DNA from: Dictyostelium firmibasis
Lineage: Eukaryota; Evosea; Eumycetozoa; Dictyosteliales; Dictyosteliaceae
Assembly: GCA_036169595.1 (NCBI GenBank)
Contig: CM069770.1
Coordinates: forward strand, 376,501-440,500
DNA: 64,000 bases
Reading direction: 5' to 3'
The translations under genes and the position numbers were made by a program. This document shows, one piece after another, positions 42,413 to 56,200 of the stretch; positions within the stretch are counted from its first letter, which is position 1, and the number at the start of each line of letters is the position of its first letter. The notes below the pieces were generated by a model, which saw only the letters and a program-made list of their open reading frames with translations, did no database searches and was not told the origin of the DNA.

Positions 42413-44425
42413 TTACCCAATCATATTCATTCCCATTGATGGTTCTCTTCCTGTAATACCAAAGTTTTTATCCATTACAATTAAATCTATGAAATAGATT
42501 CTACAATCTTGTCTTGAAGATGACATTCTAATAGGATATTGAAATTGTTCAGAATCGAATTCAACAAAACCTTTTGTCTCAACTATCCCTGATGTAAGGT
42601 CCCTATATCCGGTTTGATGGAAATGAGTAGAGTCCATAAAACTAGTGGCGCCCATCTCTTCAACATCTTTATTTTCAAATTTATCACCAAATGGATAAGA
42701 TAATCCAAAATTTATTGTTCCATTAAATGTACCATATAGCCTTAATTTTAAAAGTACAGTTTTATCACTTTTTAAATTTAAAGCTTTATTATAAAAAAAA
42801 AGAAAGGTTTAAATTTTAATTATTATTTTTATTATAATTATGATTATGATTATTATTATTATTATATAAAATTATACTTACATCCAGAACTATCGATCCA
42901 AGCACCATAACAACCAGTTATAGGATCTCTGATATATGGTTGTGTTTTATAGCCACAATATTTATCTCCAACACGCATTGCATTATTGGCATCAATTCTA
43001 AAAATGAAAGGAGTGTCTCTACTTGGAATGGTAAATTGATTATCTGTTGAAAGATCATCATCAGCTTTGGCCTTCACTATTGGGTATGGATAAAGAATTG
43101 GGTCAAGTTCCAAAAGTTTTGGAATATTTTTTGGTAATGACTCCACGTCATCATAATTTGAGTATCCAATTTGAAATGCTTTAGTAGCCCTTACAATATT
43201 GTTGTGAACCTTTTGTTTGAAACTATGTACACCTTTAAATTTAGCAGTTTTTGGTACACCTAGAGCATAATCTTGGTCATAACCATATTGATACCAATAT
43301 GTATCCAAATTCAATAAAACCAAGTTGTGCAAAAATAAAAGTTCCATATATTGGTCAGCAACATCTTTAATGAAACGAGGATCTTCATAAAATGGTAACA
43401 ATGCTTTTATTGAACTTCTAAATCTATCCATTTTTGAACGTAAACCAATTAAAAATGAACCTTCTGGATCAACTGGTTTATTTCTATTTAATAATTATAT
43501 AAGTTAGTATTGAAATACCAAGTTAAAAGAAAAAAATTGATAAATAGTTTACCTTATGAATTTTGATTTCAATAAATTTAAATCTGACATTAATAATTCA
43601 AATGACGATTCAACAAAACCACGAAACATTTTATCACAATTTGATTTATATTGAGCTCTTTCAGAATCATTTACTTTAAAAAAAAAAAAAGTTTTGTTAA
43701 TTAAATTTTACTGAAACAAAAAAATAAAAACAATAAACTTACTTTTTTCGTCAGCTAACCTTTCTAAATTTTGTTTGAATTTTTTAATTCTTTCTGCAAT
43801 AATTTCTTTGGCTCTGGTTGGGGTAATCTTTTCTCTTTTTTATTTTTTTTTTAAAAAAGTTGAGTTGGAGAAAAAAAAAAAATAAGAATTTTTTATAAGA
43901 AAATATCAATTTTTTTTGTTTTTACTCACTCTTCACGTTTAATACGACCACTCATCATTGTCCATAAACCTTGAGCTATTGGTCCCTATATATAAATTTA
44001 TATTAGTATATTAAACCAAACTTTTTACATTTTCCAAAAATTAAACACTAATTTAATCATTTTTTTTTAAAAAATTTACCACTTCAGGAATACAACCTAT
44101 AATAAAAAATTTGTATTAACATTGATTCTAATTAACAATAATGTTAAAATAATTACCAATAATGCCCACAACAGTTGCTTCAATTTCATCTGCATTTGGC
44201 ACTCTGTAGACAAATGTTTCATCAATTACTACAGCTCCTTTTGCTTTCTTTTTCTTGAAATCAGCTGGTATAATTGTTCTAAAGGGTTCTTTTTGGTATT
44301 TACTTGTTAAATCAGCTAAAAAAATTATTAGTTTTTTATTAAAAATTACATGGTTTTGAAAAAAAAAAATACCCACCATCCCTTTCTTCAAGAGATATTG
44401 GATTTGAAACTGCAACCTGTGCCAT
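42413..44425 (-). CDS. Delta-endotoxin N-domain-like protein 1
   Basis: Eight exons on the minus strand (44425-44377, 44315-44157, 44096-44080, 43985-43930, 43834-43743, 43673-43553, 43483-42882, 42783-42413), in frame, 488 residues. Exon 3 is only 17 nt. The central helical part (FRSSIKALLPFYEDPRF, then YMELLFLHNLVLLNLDTYWY and QYGYDQDYA) follows the pattern of the pore-forming helical domain of bacterial Cry proteins, where an IPLF helix, an ANLHLxxLRD helix and a RWGFD segment occur in the same order. The last ~160 residues look like a beta-rich domain. No signal peptide is seen. Two paralogues follow at 45218 and 47556. Endotoxin_N genes in D. discoideum were listed among putative bacterial gene transfers in the genome paper (from memory). 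Cellular role unknown. The gene looks whole. Confidence 0.78.
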
Positions 44426-45217
44426 TATTTAATATATATTTTTAACAATAATTACAAATAAAATATAATAATTAAAAATAATAAAATCAAAAAATTTTGT
44501 TAACAAAAAAAAACAAAAAAAAAATAATTATAAAAAAAAATAAAATTAAAAAAAAAAATAAAATTTTAATAAAAGTAGTGATACCCCGTTTTGAAAAAAA
44601 AAGGAATATATGTGTATAATTAAAAAAAGTGTTAGAAGATAAATTTTTATCTTCATTTTAATTAAAATTAATTAAAATTTTTTTTTTGGAAAAATTACAA
44701 AAAAAAAACGTCTTTTTTTTTATTTTGGTGCTCCTTGTAAATAATCATCTAATTTTGCCCAAACAGTTTTTTAAAGATTTTTTATTTTCACCCCATTTAT
44801 AATTTTTTTTTGAATTAAAAAAGAGGATAAAAAAAAAATTAGAACAAACCTCTTATCTCAAATTATTATAGTTTTAATTAAGATCAATCTATTTTTTGTA
44901 GTTTGAAAATTTATAAATGGTGTGAAAATATAAATTTATCTTTTATAAATGGGGTGAAAATTTATCTTCCCTTACTTGTATTTCATAAAAATTGTTTTTT
45001 TTTTTTTTTCAAAAATTAGGGTATGGATACTCCCACAAACATTCAATTTTCTTTTTTTTTTTAATTAATTTTTTTTCAATTATTTTTTTTAATTTTTTTT
45101 TTTTTTTTATTAGTTTTGAATTATAAATTAAATAAAATTTTCTTAATTTTTTTTTCAATTATTTTTTTTCTTTGTTTTTTATTTATTAATTATTATTTTA
45201 TTTTAGGATATTAAAAA
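44426..45217. other. Shared divergent promoter region of endotoxin-like genes 1 and 2
   Basis: About 790 bases between divergent starts. It carries the inverted repeat described at 44785-44960, and a TTTTAG/GA junction at 45206-45207 just before the ATG at 45218 that resembles an intron acceptor, so gene 2 may have a 5' UTR intron. Otherwise A/T-rich. Confidence 0.5.
44785..44960. repeat. Perfect 18-bp inverted repeat with third near-copy
   Basis: TTTTCACCCCATTTATAA at 44785-44802 is the exact reverse complement of TTATAAATGGGGTGAAAA at 44943-44960. A near-copy with one change lies at 44911-44928 in the same direction as the second arm. CCCC/GGGG words are rare in this DNA, so chance is unlikely. 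It may be a paired regulatory site for the divergent genes, or the ends of a small element. Confidence 0.7.
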
Positions 45218-47200
45218 ATGACTACAACAATTGAAACAAAAGGAAAATCATTTGATCAAGTTCAGAACCAAATTGAAATTTTATATAAAAATGACCCTTT
45301 AAACACATTGATTCCAAGTACATATAAAGACCCAGGTATGTTTTTATTCTAATTTTATTTACTAGGATATAAAGTTAATTTTTTTTTTTTTTTAGATGCT
45401 CCTAAAGTTGATACTGCTGATTTAGGATTTACAATTAATGGTGTACCAGCAACTGCAATTGTTGAGAATTTGGTCAGTGGTGCTCTGTATGTAAAAATAA
45501 ACATAATTTGTATTAAATAGTGTATAAATTCTAATATTTTTTTTTTTTTTTTTTTTTTAATTTTATTAGTGGATGTAAATTTTGAATATTATTATTAATT
45601 ATTATTAATAATTGATATCCAAAATATTGTATTAACATAGTAAATTATTATTATAGGTATTCCTGGATATGGTGCAATTATGTCATCAGGTTTTTGTATA
45701 TATGCCGCAAGAGCAAAAGATGGTGGTAAAACAGCAGCTGAAGTCCATTCAATTATCGATGAACATTTTAAAGAATTTAAAATCGAAATTGAACAAATGA
45801 TTGACAGAAAATGTAAGTAAATTTATTTTTTCAAATAAATGAAAAAAATCTAATTAAAATTTTATTTTCAATTTATCAATAGTGGATACATACGAAAGAG
45901 AACAATATCGTTTAACTTCTGAAAGATGTTTTAGAGGATTTGCAGAAAGTCATCTTGAACTATTTTTTGAAAATTTAACTGTATTAAAATCAAAATTGGA
46001 AGAAAAAAAAATATTAAAACCAAATGATAGTCTTTTAGTTGATCTTCGTAATGGATTTGATAGTTTCCGTGAACATATTAAAGAACTTTTACCTTTATTC
46101 AGTGAAGAGAAATACTTTAAGGATACCTATAAAAATTATTTAAATTTGGTATTGTTACATGTTTTTTCTTTAACTAGTTTAAATGTATGTAAATTTTTAA
46201 TTAATCATATATATATATATATGTTTTTATTATTAATATATTTTTAATATTAGTATTATTGGTATCAATATGGATTTGATCAAGATTATGCTACTGGAGT
46301 AGTAGAAACTGAGTTTTACAAAGCAACTCATTCTTATGCTCAAAAACTTCATTTGAATATTGATAGAGCATTATCCAACATATCAAAAATAAGTTCAGAT
46401 TCTGAAGGTCTTGATTTTGTATTTTTTTTATTAGAAATGGATCCCCAATATTACCCAGTTGCTCTTTACAAAGAACCAGTTGTCCCATCATTTAATAAGT
46501 TTTCTGAAAGCTTATCAAATGTACAAAGATATGGAATGAGACCACCAATTGTTAAAATCAAAACCTCTGATAAACAACTTCCATTTATTGTTAAAATTGA
46601 TGCTGTTAATTGTGGTTGTAAGTGATTGAATTTTAAATATATTGAAATTAATTTTGATTTTATTAACATTTTAATTTTTGTAACTAGCCACCAACCCTCA
46701 AGGTGAACATAACTCTGGTTTTGGACGTGAAATACCATCTAAAATAGAGAAAATTTCTGGTTGTACAGGATTCTATAGTAAAATATGGACACCAAGTAAG
46801 TATTTTTAATCATCATTCTTATTTGTACTATTTATACTAAGTACGAAAAAAAATAGAAATTTCAATTTCTATAGAAAAACCTGTTAACATGGTCTTTAGA
46901 TTTCTTGGTTTCTTTGATGAATCTGATGGAATTAGTATTAATTATAATGGTTTAGTAGGAAGTGAAACTATCAAAGAAATTCAAGAAATCAAGTGTTTTG
47001 AAAATGATAAAATATCTGGTTTAAAGTATGGTTATATAAAGACCAAGGTTTATTCTAATTTTATATTTGCCAACATTTCAATTCATTGCCTATCAGCAAA
47101 GAGACTCTCAACTCGTCTATTATCGATTGAATGTATTGTTTCTGAACCCGATGAAGCCCTCGGAAATAAATTAAGCACTGCCAATAATCCATATGAATAA
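45218..47200 (+). CDS. Delta-endotoxin N-domain-like protein 2
   Basis: Eight exons (45218-45335, 45396-45486, 45570-45574, 45657-45812, 45883-46184, 46254-46617, 46688-46795, 46875-47200) total 1470 nt, 489 residues. The third exon is just 5 nt; without it the frame fails and the conserved GCIP motif is not formed. Helical core: FDSFREHIKELLPLF, YLNLVLLHVFSLTSLN and YYWYQYGFDQDYATG, closely matching paralogues 1 and 3 and the Cry domain I pattern. The second half (GCTGFYSKIW, FRFLGFFDESDG) looks beta-rich. No signal peptide is seen. It is divergent from gene 1 and convergent with gene 3. The gene looks whole, and its many introns show it is fully adapted to the host. Confidence 0.78.
45570..45574 (+). 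other. 5-nt micro-exon (TGGAT)
   Basis: Preceded by ATTAG and followed by GTAAAT. Joining CT (exon 2) + TGGAT + GT (exon 4) gives Leu-Gly-Cys, producing LGCIPGYG, which aligns with GGCIPEV in paralogue 1 and IGCIPYVG in paralogue 3. Both other genes have an intron at this point, and paralogue 1 has a 17-nt exon there. Confidence 0.7.
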
Positions 47201-47555
47201 GATTACAAAAAATTATTATAAATAAAAATTATTAATTATAAATTAACTTTTTTTAAACAAAAAAAATTATCATAAATAAAATTATTAAATATAAATCAAC
47301 TTTTTTTGAACAAATAAAAATTATATTTAATAAAAATTATTAATTATATAATTTTTTTATTATTATTTTTAATAACCTCAAAATTAATGTGTTCAAATAA
47401 AATAATGTTAAAAAAAAAAACATGTTATTTTGATTTAAAAATTATCAAATATAATTTACAGTGTACTTTTTTTTTTTTGAAAAGTTGGCTATATATTTAA
47501 AATTTATGTAATTTTTTTTTAAAAAAATAATTGAAAACAGAAAGAGGGAGAGTAG
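47201..47555. other. Convergent intergenic region
   Basis: Shared 3' region of endotoxin-like genes 2 and 3. It contains three diverged direct repeats of AAATAAAAATTATTAAT(T/A)ATA type at about 47218-47350. No gene. Confidence 0.5.
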
Positions 47556-49419
<1,864 letters not shown>

Positions 49420-50555
49420 TTTATTTATATGTTTATTTGTGTTTGTTTTTATTTAATAAAGAAAAAAAGAAAAAAAAAAAAAAAAAAATTGGAAAAAATA
49501 AAAAAAAAAAAAAAGAGAATGAGAGGATAAAATGAAGTGGAAAAAATTATTTTAAATTTAATTTAATAATTAAAAAGGTTATGTGTGTTTGAAAGTGTGT
49601 TAAGATGTTTTTTTTTTAATTTTTTTTAATTTTTTTTTTTTTTTTTTTTTTTAATTGGGGGGTTAAAAATTAAATTAAATTATTAATTTTTAATAATAAA
49701 AAAAATCTAGTGTGATATGATGAGATTAATTTGAAATTGGTAAAAAAGTTTTTTTTTAATTATTTTTATTATTAATATAGTTTTTGAATGATGATTAATT
49801 AATTTAAATTGTAATTTATTTTTTTTTTTTTTTTCATAATTTAAAAATCCTTTTCAATATTGTTCTCCATAACAATAAAGGTTTCAATCAATTATTCTTT
49901 AGAAGTTAAATTAATCAAATCATCGAATCCAATTATTTGAAATCATTTTTTAAATCAAGCAAAAAAAAAAAAAAATTAAAATTAAAAAAAAAAAAAATTT
50001 TAAAAAATGAATTAAGAACCTTATTTTATAAAAATAAATTACATTTTTTTTAATATAATTTATCTATAAATAATAATAAAAATTAATTAATAACTACTGA
50101 TAATACTTGACTAAAATTAGAACCAAATGTTTATGATTCAACACTCGATGGTATACCATAAATTTAATAAAAATATTTTATATTTTTAATTTTAAAAAAA
50201 AAAAATTCTATCAATCAAATTTATAAATTGTATTCATAAAACTATAAATTCTGTATTATTTAAAAAAATAAACAGTGGCGTACTATAATATTAAAAAAAT
50301 AATAAAAAATAAATAAAAATAGAAATTATAAAATAAATGAAATTAAATAAGAATTTTTGTTTTTTTGAATATTATTTTATTTTGTTTTTTTGAGTATTCA
50401 ACGTATTATTTTACAAAAAAAAAAAAAAAAAGAGAAGTATCCATCAATATATGTTGAAAGTTCATACAAACAATCTACCTAAGATAATGAAGTATATTAG
50501 ATCAAACTATAAATTACTATATACTAAAAGTCGAAATCAAAATAATTTTTATACT

Positions 50556-50594
<39 letters not shown>

Positions 50595-50646
50595 ATTTTA
50601 ATTAATTATTATTATTAAATGTAATAATAATAAATTATTTTCATTT
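49420..50646. other. Intergenic region upstream of endotoxin-like gene 3
   Basis: About 1.2 kb of A/T-rich DNA with no convincing gene. It should hold the promoter of the gene at 47556-49419 (right next to it) and the 3' UTR of the Stealth gene. A GTGTGTTTGAAAGTGTGTT patch near 49583 is the only compositional oddity. Confidence 0.5.
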
Positions 50647-51435
50647 TTATTTTTTAAAATTAAATTTGGTGTGTTCAATTATTATTGAAATTTTTTTACT
50701 TTTTTTTAAAATAATCGAAATTAATATAAAAACCAATACAAATAAAAAAACTTTTTTTGATTTTGGGGTTTCTAGTTCATAAGGTGATAGAGTTGGAAAT
50801 GATTCATTAAAAAAACTGTCAACTTTTTTTATAAGTTCATCATTAATAAACTCTAACCCATCATTTAAACATACAGTATTAAAATTATCTTTCATTGTTT
50901 TAACCTTTTCAAATTTTTCATCAAATTGATGGTTATTTAATTGAACGTATAACACATCTTTAGTTAATGAAACTGTACAATTTGAATATTTCATTGCATA
51001 ATGAACATACAATCCAGTCATTTGAAAGTCTTTAAAATTTCTAAATTTATTTGCTGATGGGATTTCTAAACCACTTCCAAACTCTTCTTGAATTTTATAC
51101 CATATTTTTCTATTGAATACATGTACACCATGTGCTGGAGTATGTTTTGAAATAGTTTCGTTCCAAATCGATGATACTGCTCTAATTGTAAAAAGTAGTG
51201 ATTTTGTAAATCCATCAAGTTTTTTCGTATTTTTATAATATGGGTTTAATTTGTCTTTTGATACCAAAACAACTTGATTAAAATTTTCATCGAAATAAGT
51301 ACTTTGATTAACTGGTCTAGTAAAAAATACATCATCATTTAAAAATAAAAAACAATTTGAAACTTCGGCAGGTAAATTCCAAAAATTTGATTCTATTGCA
51401 TTTGAGCTAAATGTTGGTAAATGTGACCTAAAAAT

Positions 51436-51470
<35 letters not shown>

Positions 51471-52136
51471 TTAATAAAAAATAAAAAAATAATATATAAA
51501 TATATATATATATATATATGTTTTGATTAATTACTTATTATGAAAATAGTCTTCATGAAAAATGAATTTAACATTATCAGAATTATCAATATTAAACCAA
51601 TCAGGTATTTGATTTGCTGTAATTATAAATATTTTTCTAACCCATGGTGCATATTGTCTGACACTTCTCAATGAATATTTTAAAGTTCCAAAATCTCTAT
51701 ATTGCGATGGATAATAATCAATATCTTTTGGATCATTTCTTGCCTTTTTTTTTGCTCCCTGATGTTTTGGATCCGATCCATTTACCCATGTATAAACTAC
51801 ATCAACATATTTACATTCTCTTGACATTACAATATCTTTTATCTCTTTCTCTTTTTTATTTAATATTAAAGGTTTCGATTTAAAATCTAAATAAAGAGTC
51901 TCTTCATTAATAGTTTCATTAACAATATTATTATTATTATTACTAATATTACTAATATTATTATTATTATAATCAATATTATTATTATCACTATTATTAT
52001 TTGTATTATTATTATTGTTATTATTAGCTTCTAAACTAATATTTTTTTTTTTAAGTTCATTTAATAAAAAAAGATTAAAAAAAATCAATATTAAAATTGT
52101 TGTTTTTACAATAAAACTTTTTTTAACTTGGAACAT
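50647..52136 (-). CDS. Stealth-family glycosyl-phosphotransferase-like protein
   Basis: Two exons on the minus strand (52136-51535, 51427-50647), 1383 nt in frame, 460 residues. A signal-anchor helix at about residues 9-25 predicts a type II membrane protein of the Golgi or cell surface, followed by an Asn-rich linker. Residues ~115-130 carry DVVYTWVNGSDP (Stealth conserved region 1). RDFGTLKYSLRSVRQYAPW, IFIITANQIPDW and LFLNDDVFF form region 2, and a segment ending FRNFKDFQMTGLYVHYAMKY resembles region 3. A second hydrophobic segment lies near the C terminus (VFLFVLVFILISIIL). Stealth proteins include GlcNAc-1-phosphotransferase, which makes the mannose-6-phosphate signal, and bacterial capsule phosphotransferases (established family knowledge). 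The conserved DD in NDDVFF is present, so activity is plausible. Exact donor and acceptor sugars unknown. Confidence 0.85.
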
Positions 52137-53204
52137 TTTTTTTTTTTTTTTTTATTTTTTTTTTTTTTTTTTTTTTTTTTATACAAATAAATTATTTTAA
52201 AGATTAAATATAAAATGGATTGAAAAAAAATTCGAAAAACAGAAACATGAGGTTGAGCAAAAAAAAGTTTTTCCAGCACAGAAAAAAAAAAAAAAATTCG
52301 AAAATAATTAAAATTCTGGTTGTCTTTGAATTAAAAGATTGGTGCCAAAAATATTCGCTTTTGGATATTTTTCGAATAAAGTTTTTTTTTTATTTTGTTG
52401 AAATTGATTAATTCCAACGTTTTTTCGAAAAAAAATAAAAATAAAAATACAAAAAAAATTTTAAAAAAAAATAAAATATAGATTTCGAAATTTCATTAAA
52501 ATTTTCATTGACACACGGTTTGTTAGTTAAGTGTAATAGAAGAAAAAAATAAAATAAATTTGAGTAAAGTGTTATTTGGATATACCTAGGTTTAAATGAC
52601 GATTTTAACTCTTAATGAAATCGAAAAAAAAATATACTTCTTTTCATTTAAAAATAAAAATTAAAATTAAAATTAAACACCACCACCACCATTGGGTATT
52701 TTAATTAAAATAAAATAAAAAAATAAAAAAAATAAAAAAAAAAAAAAAATTAAAAAAAATAAAAAATTAAAAAAAATAAAAAAAAAATAAAAAAAAAAAT
52801 AAAAAAATAAAATAAAATTAAAAATCATATATTATAAAAACTTGTTAATTCTAAAAGTAAAAGCCAAAAATATTTCTATTCTTAAAAAATATAATTAAAA
52901 TCAATAAAAAAAAATTTAAAAAAAAAAAAAAAAAATTAAAAAAAAAAAAATTAAAAAAAAATTTTTTGAAAAAAAAAAACATAATCAAGATCCTAACCCG
53001 ATCAGATTATGCTATTGCAAATGCATATTTCAAAAAATTTACAACCACACAAATAAAAAAAAAATAAAAAAAATAAAAAAAATAAAAAAAAAACAAAAAA
53101 TTAATTAAAAAAAAAACAAAAAAATTCACAACCACACAAAAAAAAAAAAAAAAATAAAAAAATACACACTTACTATAGAATAAATAAAAAAAAAAACAGA
53201 GAAA
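52137..53204. other. Divergent intergenic region
   Basis: Between the Stealth gene and array paralogue 5. It contains several short TTCGAA-type palindromic words near 52230-52440, a (CAC)4 patch at 52679-52691 and long A-runs. No gene is convincing. Confidence 0.5.
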
Positions 53205-56200
53205 ATGAAGTTATTAAATTATATTTTATTTAATCTGTTTTTAATAGTTATAAATAAAAAGTTTGTAATATCAGATCAATGTTTAACACCTTTACAGGAT
53301 CTTCAAATTAAAGATTCATGTAATTTAGAAAGTTCAAAATTAATTATTAAACAGGAAGATTATTTAACCTTAGATAGTATAAAATTAACATCACTACCAC
53401 CATCAAATTCTATAATAATATCAACATATAATATAAAAGATAAAACATATGAATGGAATTTAATAGATAGTGTAGATTATAGCCTTGAATATATATATAA
53501 AGGATGTAGTAGTAGTAATACCAATATACAAAAAATTAAATCAAATGGAATGTATTATAAACTTAAAACACAACCATTATGTTTATACACACAATTCAAC
53601 TATACAGTTTATAATTATAATTCAAATGGTGATTCAAAGGATTTTCAAGCTATACCATCGACTATAGAGATTTCAAATCAAGATAACTCATGTACAATGA
53701 AAATCTTTATTACACCACTTCTTTCTAAAGGTGCACTTGAAAATAATGCTATAACATATAAACATCCAACATGTGGTTTTAGTAATGGTACGATTTCAAT
53801 TGATTCATCAGTTGAAATCTATTCAAATTATCATTTATTTTTAAAGAATGATACAAACTTTCAAAATGAGATACAACCAACATCATCATTATTAGGTAGT
53901 TATATCAATCTTGAAGCAAATGAATATTATTTATTTATAGAATCAAATGAATGTGGAAGAGAAAGAATTGAAATAATTTTAGAAAATATTTATCCAAAAT
54001 TAAATTTAGAGTTTAAGAATATTTCAAATATGTTTTATAATGATTCAATATTATCATTCTCATTTGATGATAAATCTATTATTAGACTAAATAATAATAA
54101 TAAATCAAATGTAGTAATTTGGTATAGTTCAGAAGATTTAACTTATATAACAAAAATATCACAATGGGAGGATTATAAAGACATTTTTTATAAAAACTTT
54201 ATTTATGGTTATTATTATGAAAAAGATTTTTCGATATCACCATCTTATCAATCACCATCAATTTGTAAATTTCAACAATATATAAGTAATACTAGATCAT
54301 TATCACAAATTAATTATACTATAATAGAATATAATAATAATAATAATTATAATAATAGTAATAATAATAGTAATATAAGTTGTTTAAACAATGTTATTGT
54401 TGAAATTTTTTCACCATTTAAAAATGATGAAATTATTTTAACATCTATAAACGATAATTTAATATATAATATTAATAAAAATAATAATCAATCAAGTATA
54501 CCATATAATAATCAATATAAAATAAGTTCAAAAGTTGGTGGTGGTGGTGGTGATATTTATTTTTCAACAATTTATAAGAAATTAGATTATAGAATTATAG
54601 AAACATCATCAAATGAAGGTTGCTGGAAAACTTTTAATATTACTATTGGAAATTATGAAAAATATAAAAATTTAATATTAACAGGTTATGAAGATTTAAA
54701 AGTTTATCCAATCAATGGTGTATTTATTAATGTGCCTTCAAATCAATTCATAATATCATATATTGTTGATGATTGTAAAACTGAATCAATAATTAAAATT
54801 AATGAATATTATTCAAACTATACCCCATTAGATAAAGTATTAATAGATTATGCAATTATTAAAAATGCAACATGTTTTACATCAACACTAATAAGATATT
54901 TAGTTAAATCACCAATTGGTAATTTTAGTGGAACTTTTGAAATTAATGATAATAATAATGATTATCAAGGTTTTGCCAAAGCTCCAAATTCACTTTGTTT
55001 TATACCATTATCATATTCAAGTAAATTATTACCACCAATTATTGATAATAACATTGATTTTAACTACACAATAGTTAAAACACCATCATGTTCAATTCAA
55101 ACAGGTTTAATTTCAGTATTATTAAATGATTCAAATTATTTAAATATATTAAATAATATTGAAAGTAATGGTGAATCATTAATTCAAGATCCATCTAATG
55201 TAAATAACTATTTTATAAAATCAGGTGAAAATAATATAAAATTAACATTCAACGATGGTAGTAAGACTTGTTATAGAACAAAACTTTTAAATATTCAAAA
55301 GATAAATTCAATTAATCCTCAATTTATATTACTACCTGTTACTGATTGTAAAAATCCAAATGGTGCAATAATAGTATTAAATTATCAAGAGTTTACAACG
55401 ATTGAATTGTATTCTTCAAATAATCAACTTTTAAATAAAATAACCAATAGTAGTAGTTTTGATAATCTTGAGTCTGGTGATTATATATTATATTTTCAAT
55501 CAACGCTTTGTTCAGGTTCCAAGATTATTAGAATTTCATCATCTGAAGATAATGTTGAAATAACTTTAAATCCAATTAGAAATCCAACTTGTGATAATAA
55601 TAATAATAATAATAATAATTATAATACATATGCAGATGGTAGAGTTGGTATTACTTTAAAGAAAGATGGTTTAATAATTAAAAATTTTACAGTAACAGAT
55701 TTTAATTATAATAATTATTTTTTTAATGGAGTGTTTGAAATTGCTGCATCAGGTTTAAATCAAATTAATATTATTTATGGTTCATGTATTTGGTCAAAAA
55801 GTATTACATTACAATTAGATGATCCAAAATTTTTAATTATAAATATATTTAATCAAACAACATGTCATGGTTTAAATAGTCCAATTTATAAATTAATATC
55901 AAATAATTCAAATGTTGTAATTGATACAATTACATATATCACTGCAAATAGTTATTCAAATTATCAAAATCAACATTTTATTTCAAATCCATATAGATAT
56001 CCATTGACCTATACAGTTAATTGGAATAATATATGTAAAAATACTTTTACTACCTACTATGATTATGATGATGATAACTATCAATTAAAATTAGATTATG
56101 AAATTATATATCCAAATGGTTGTAATTCATTTAAATTTGATATTATTATTAAAAACATGAACTCTTTTAAATCTGTACTTTTATCTGGCAACACTAGTCC

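Noticed and set aside
52220-52411. 63-codon open frame upstream of member 5
   Set aside because: Lys/Phe-rich noise with no homologue recognised and poor codon character.
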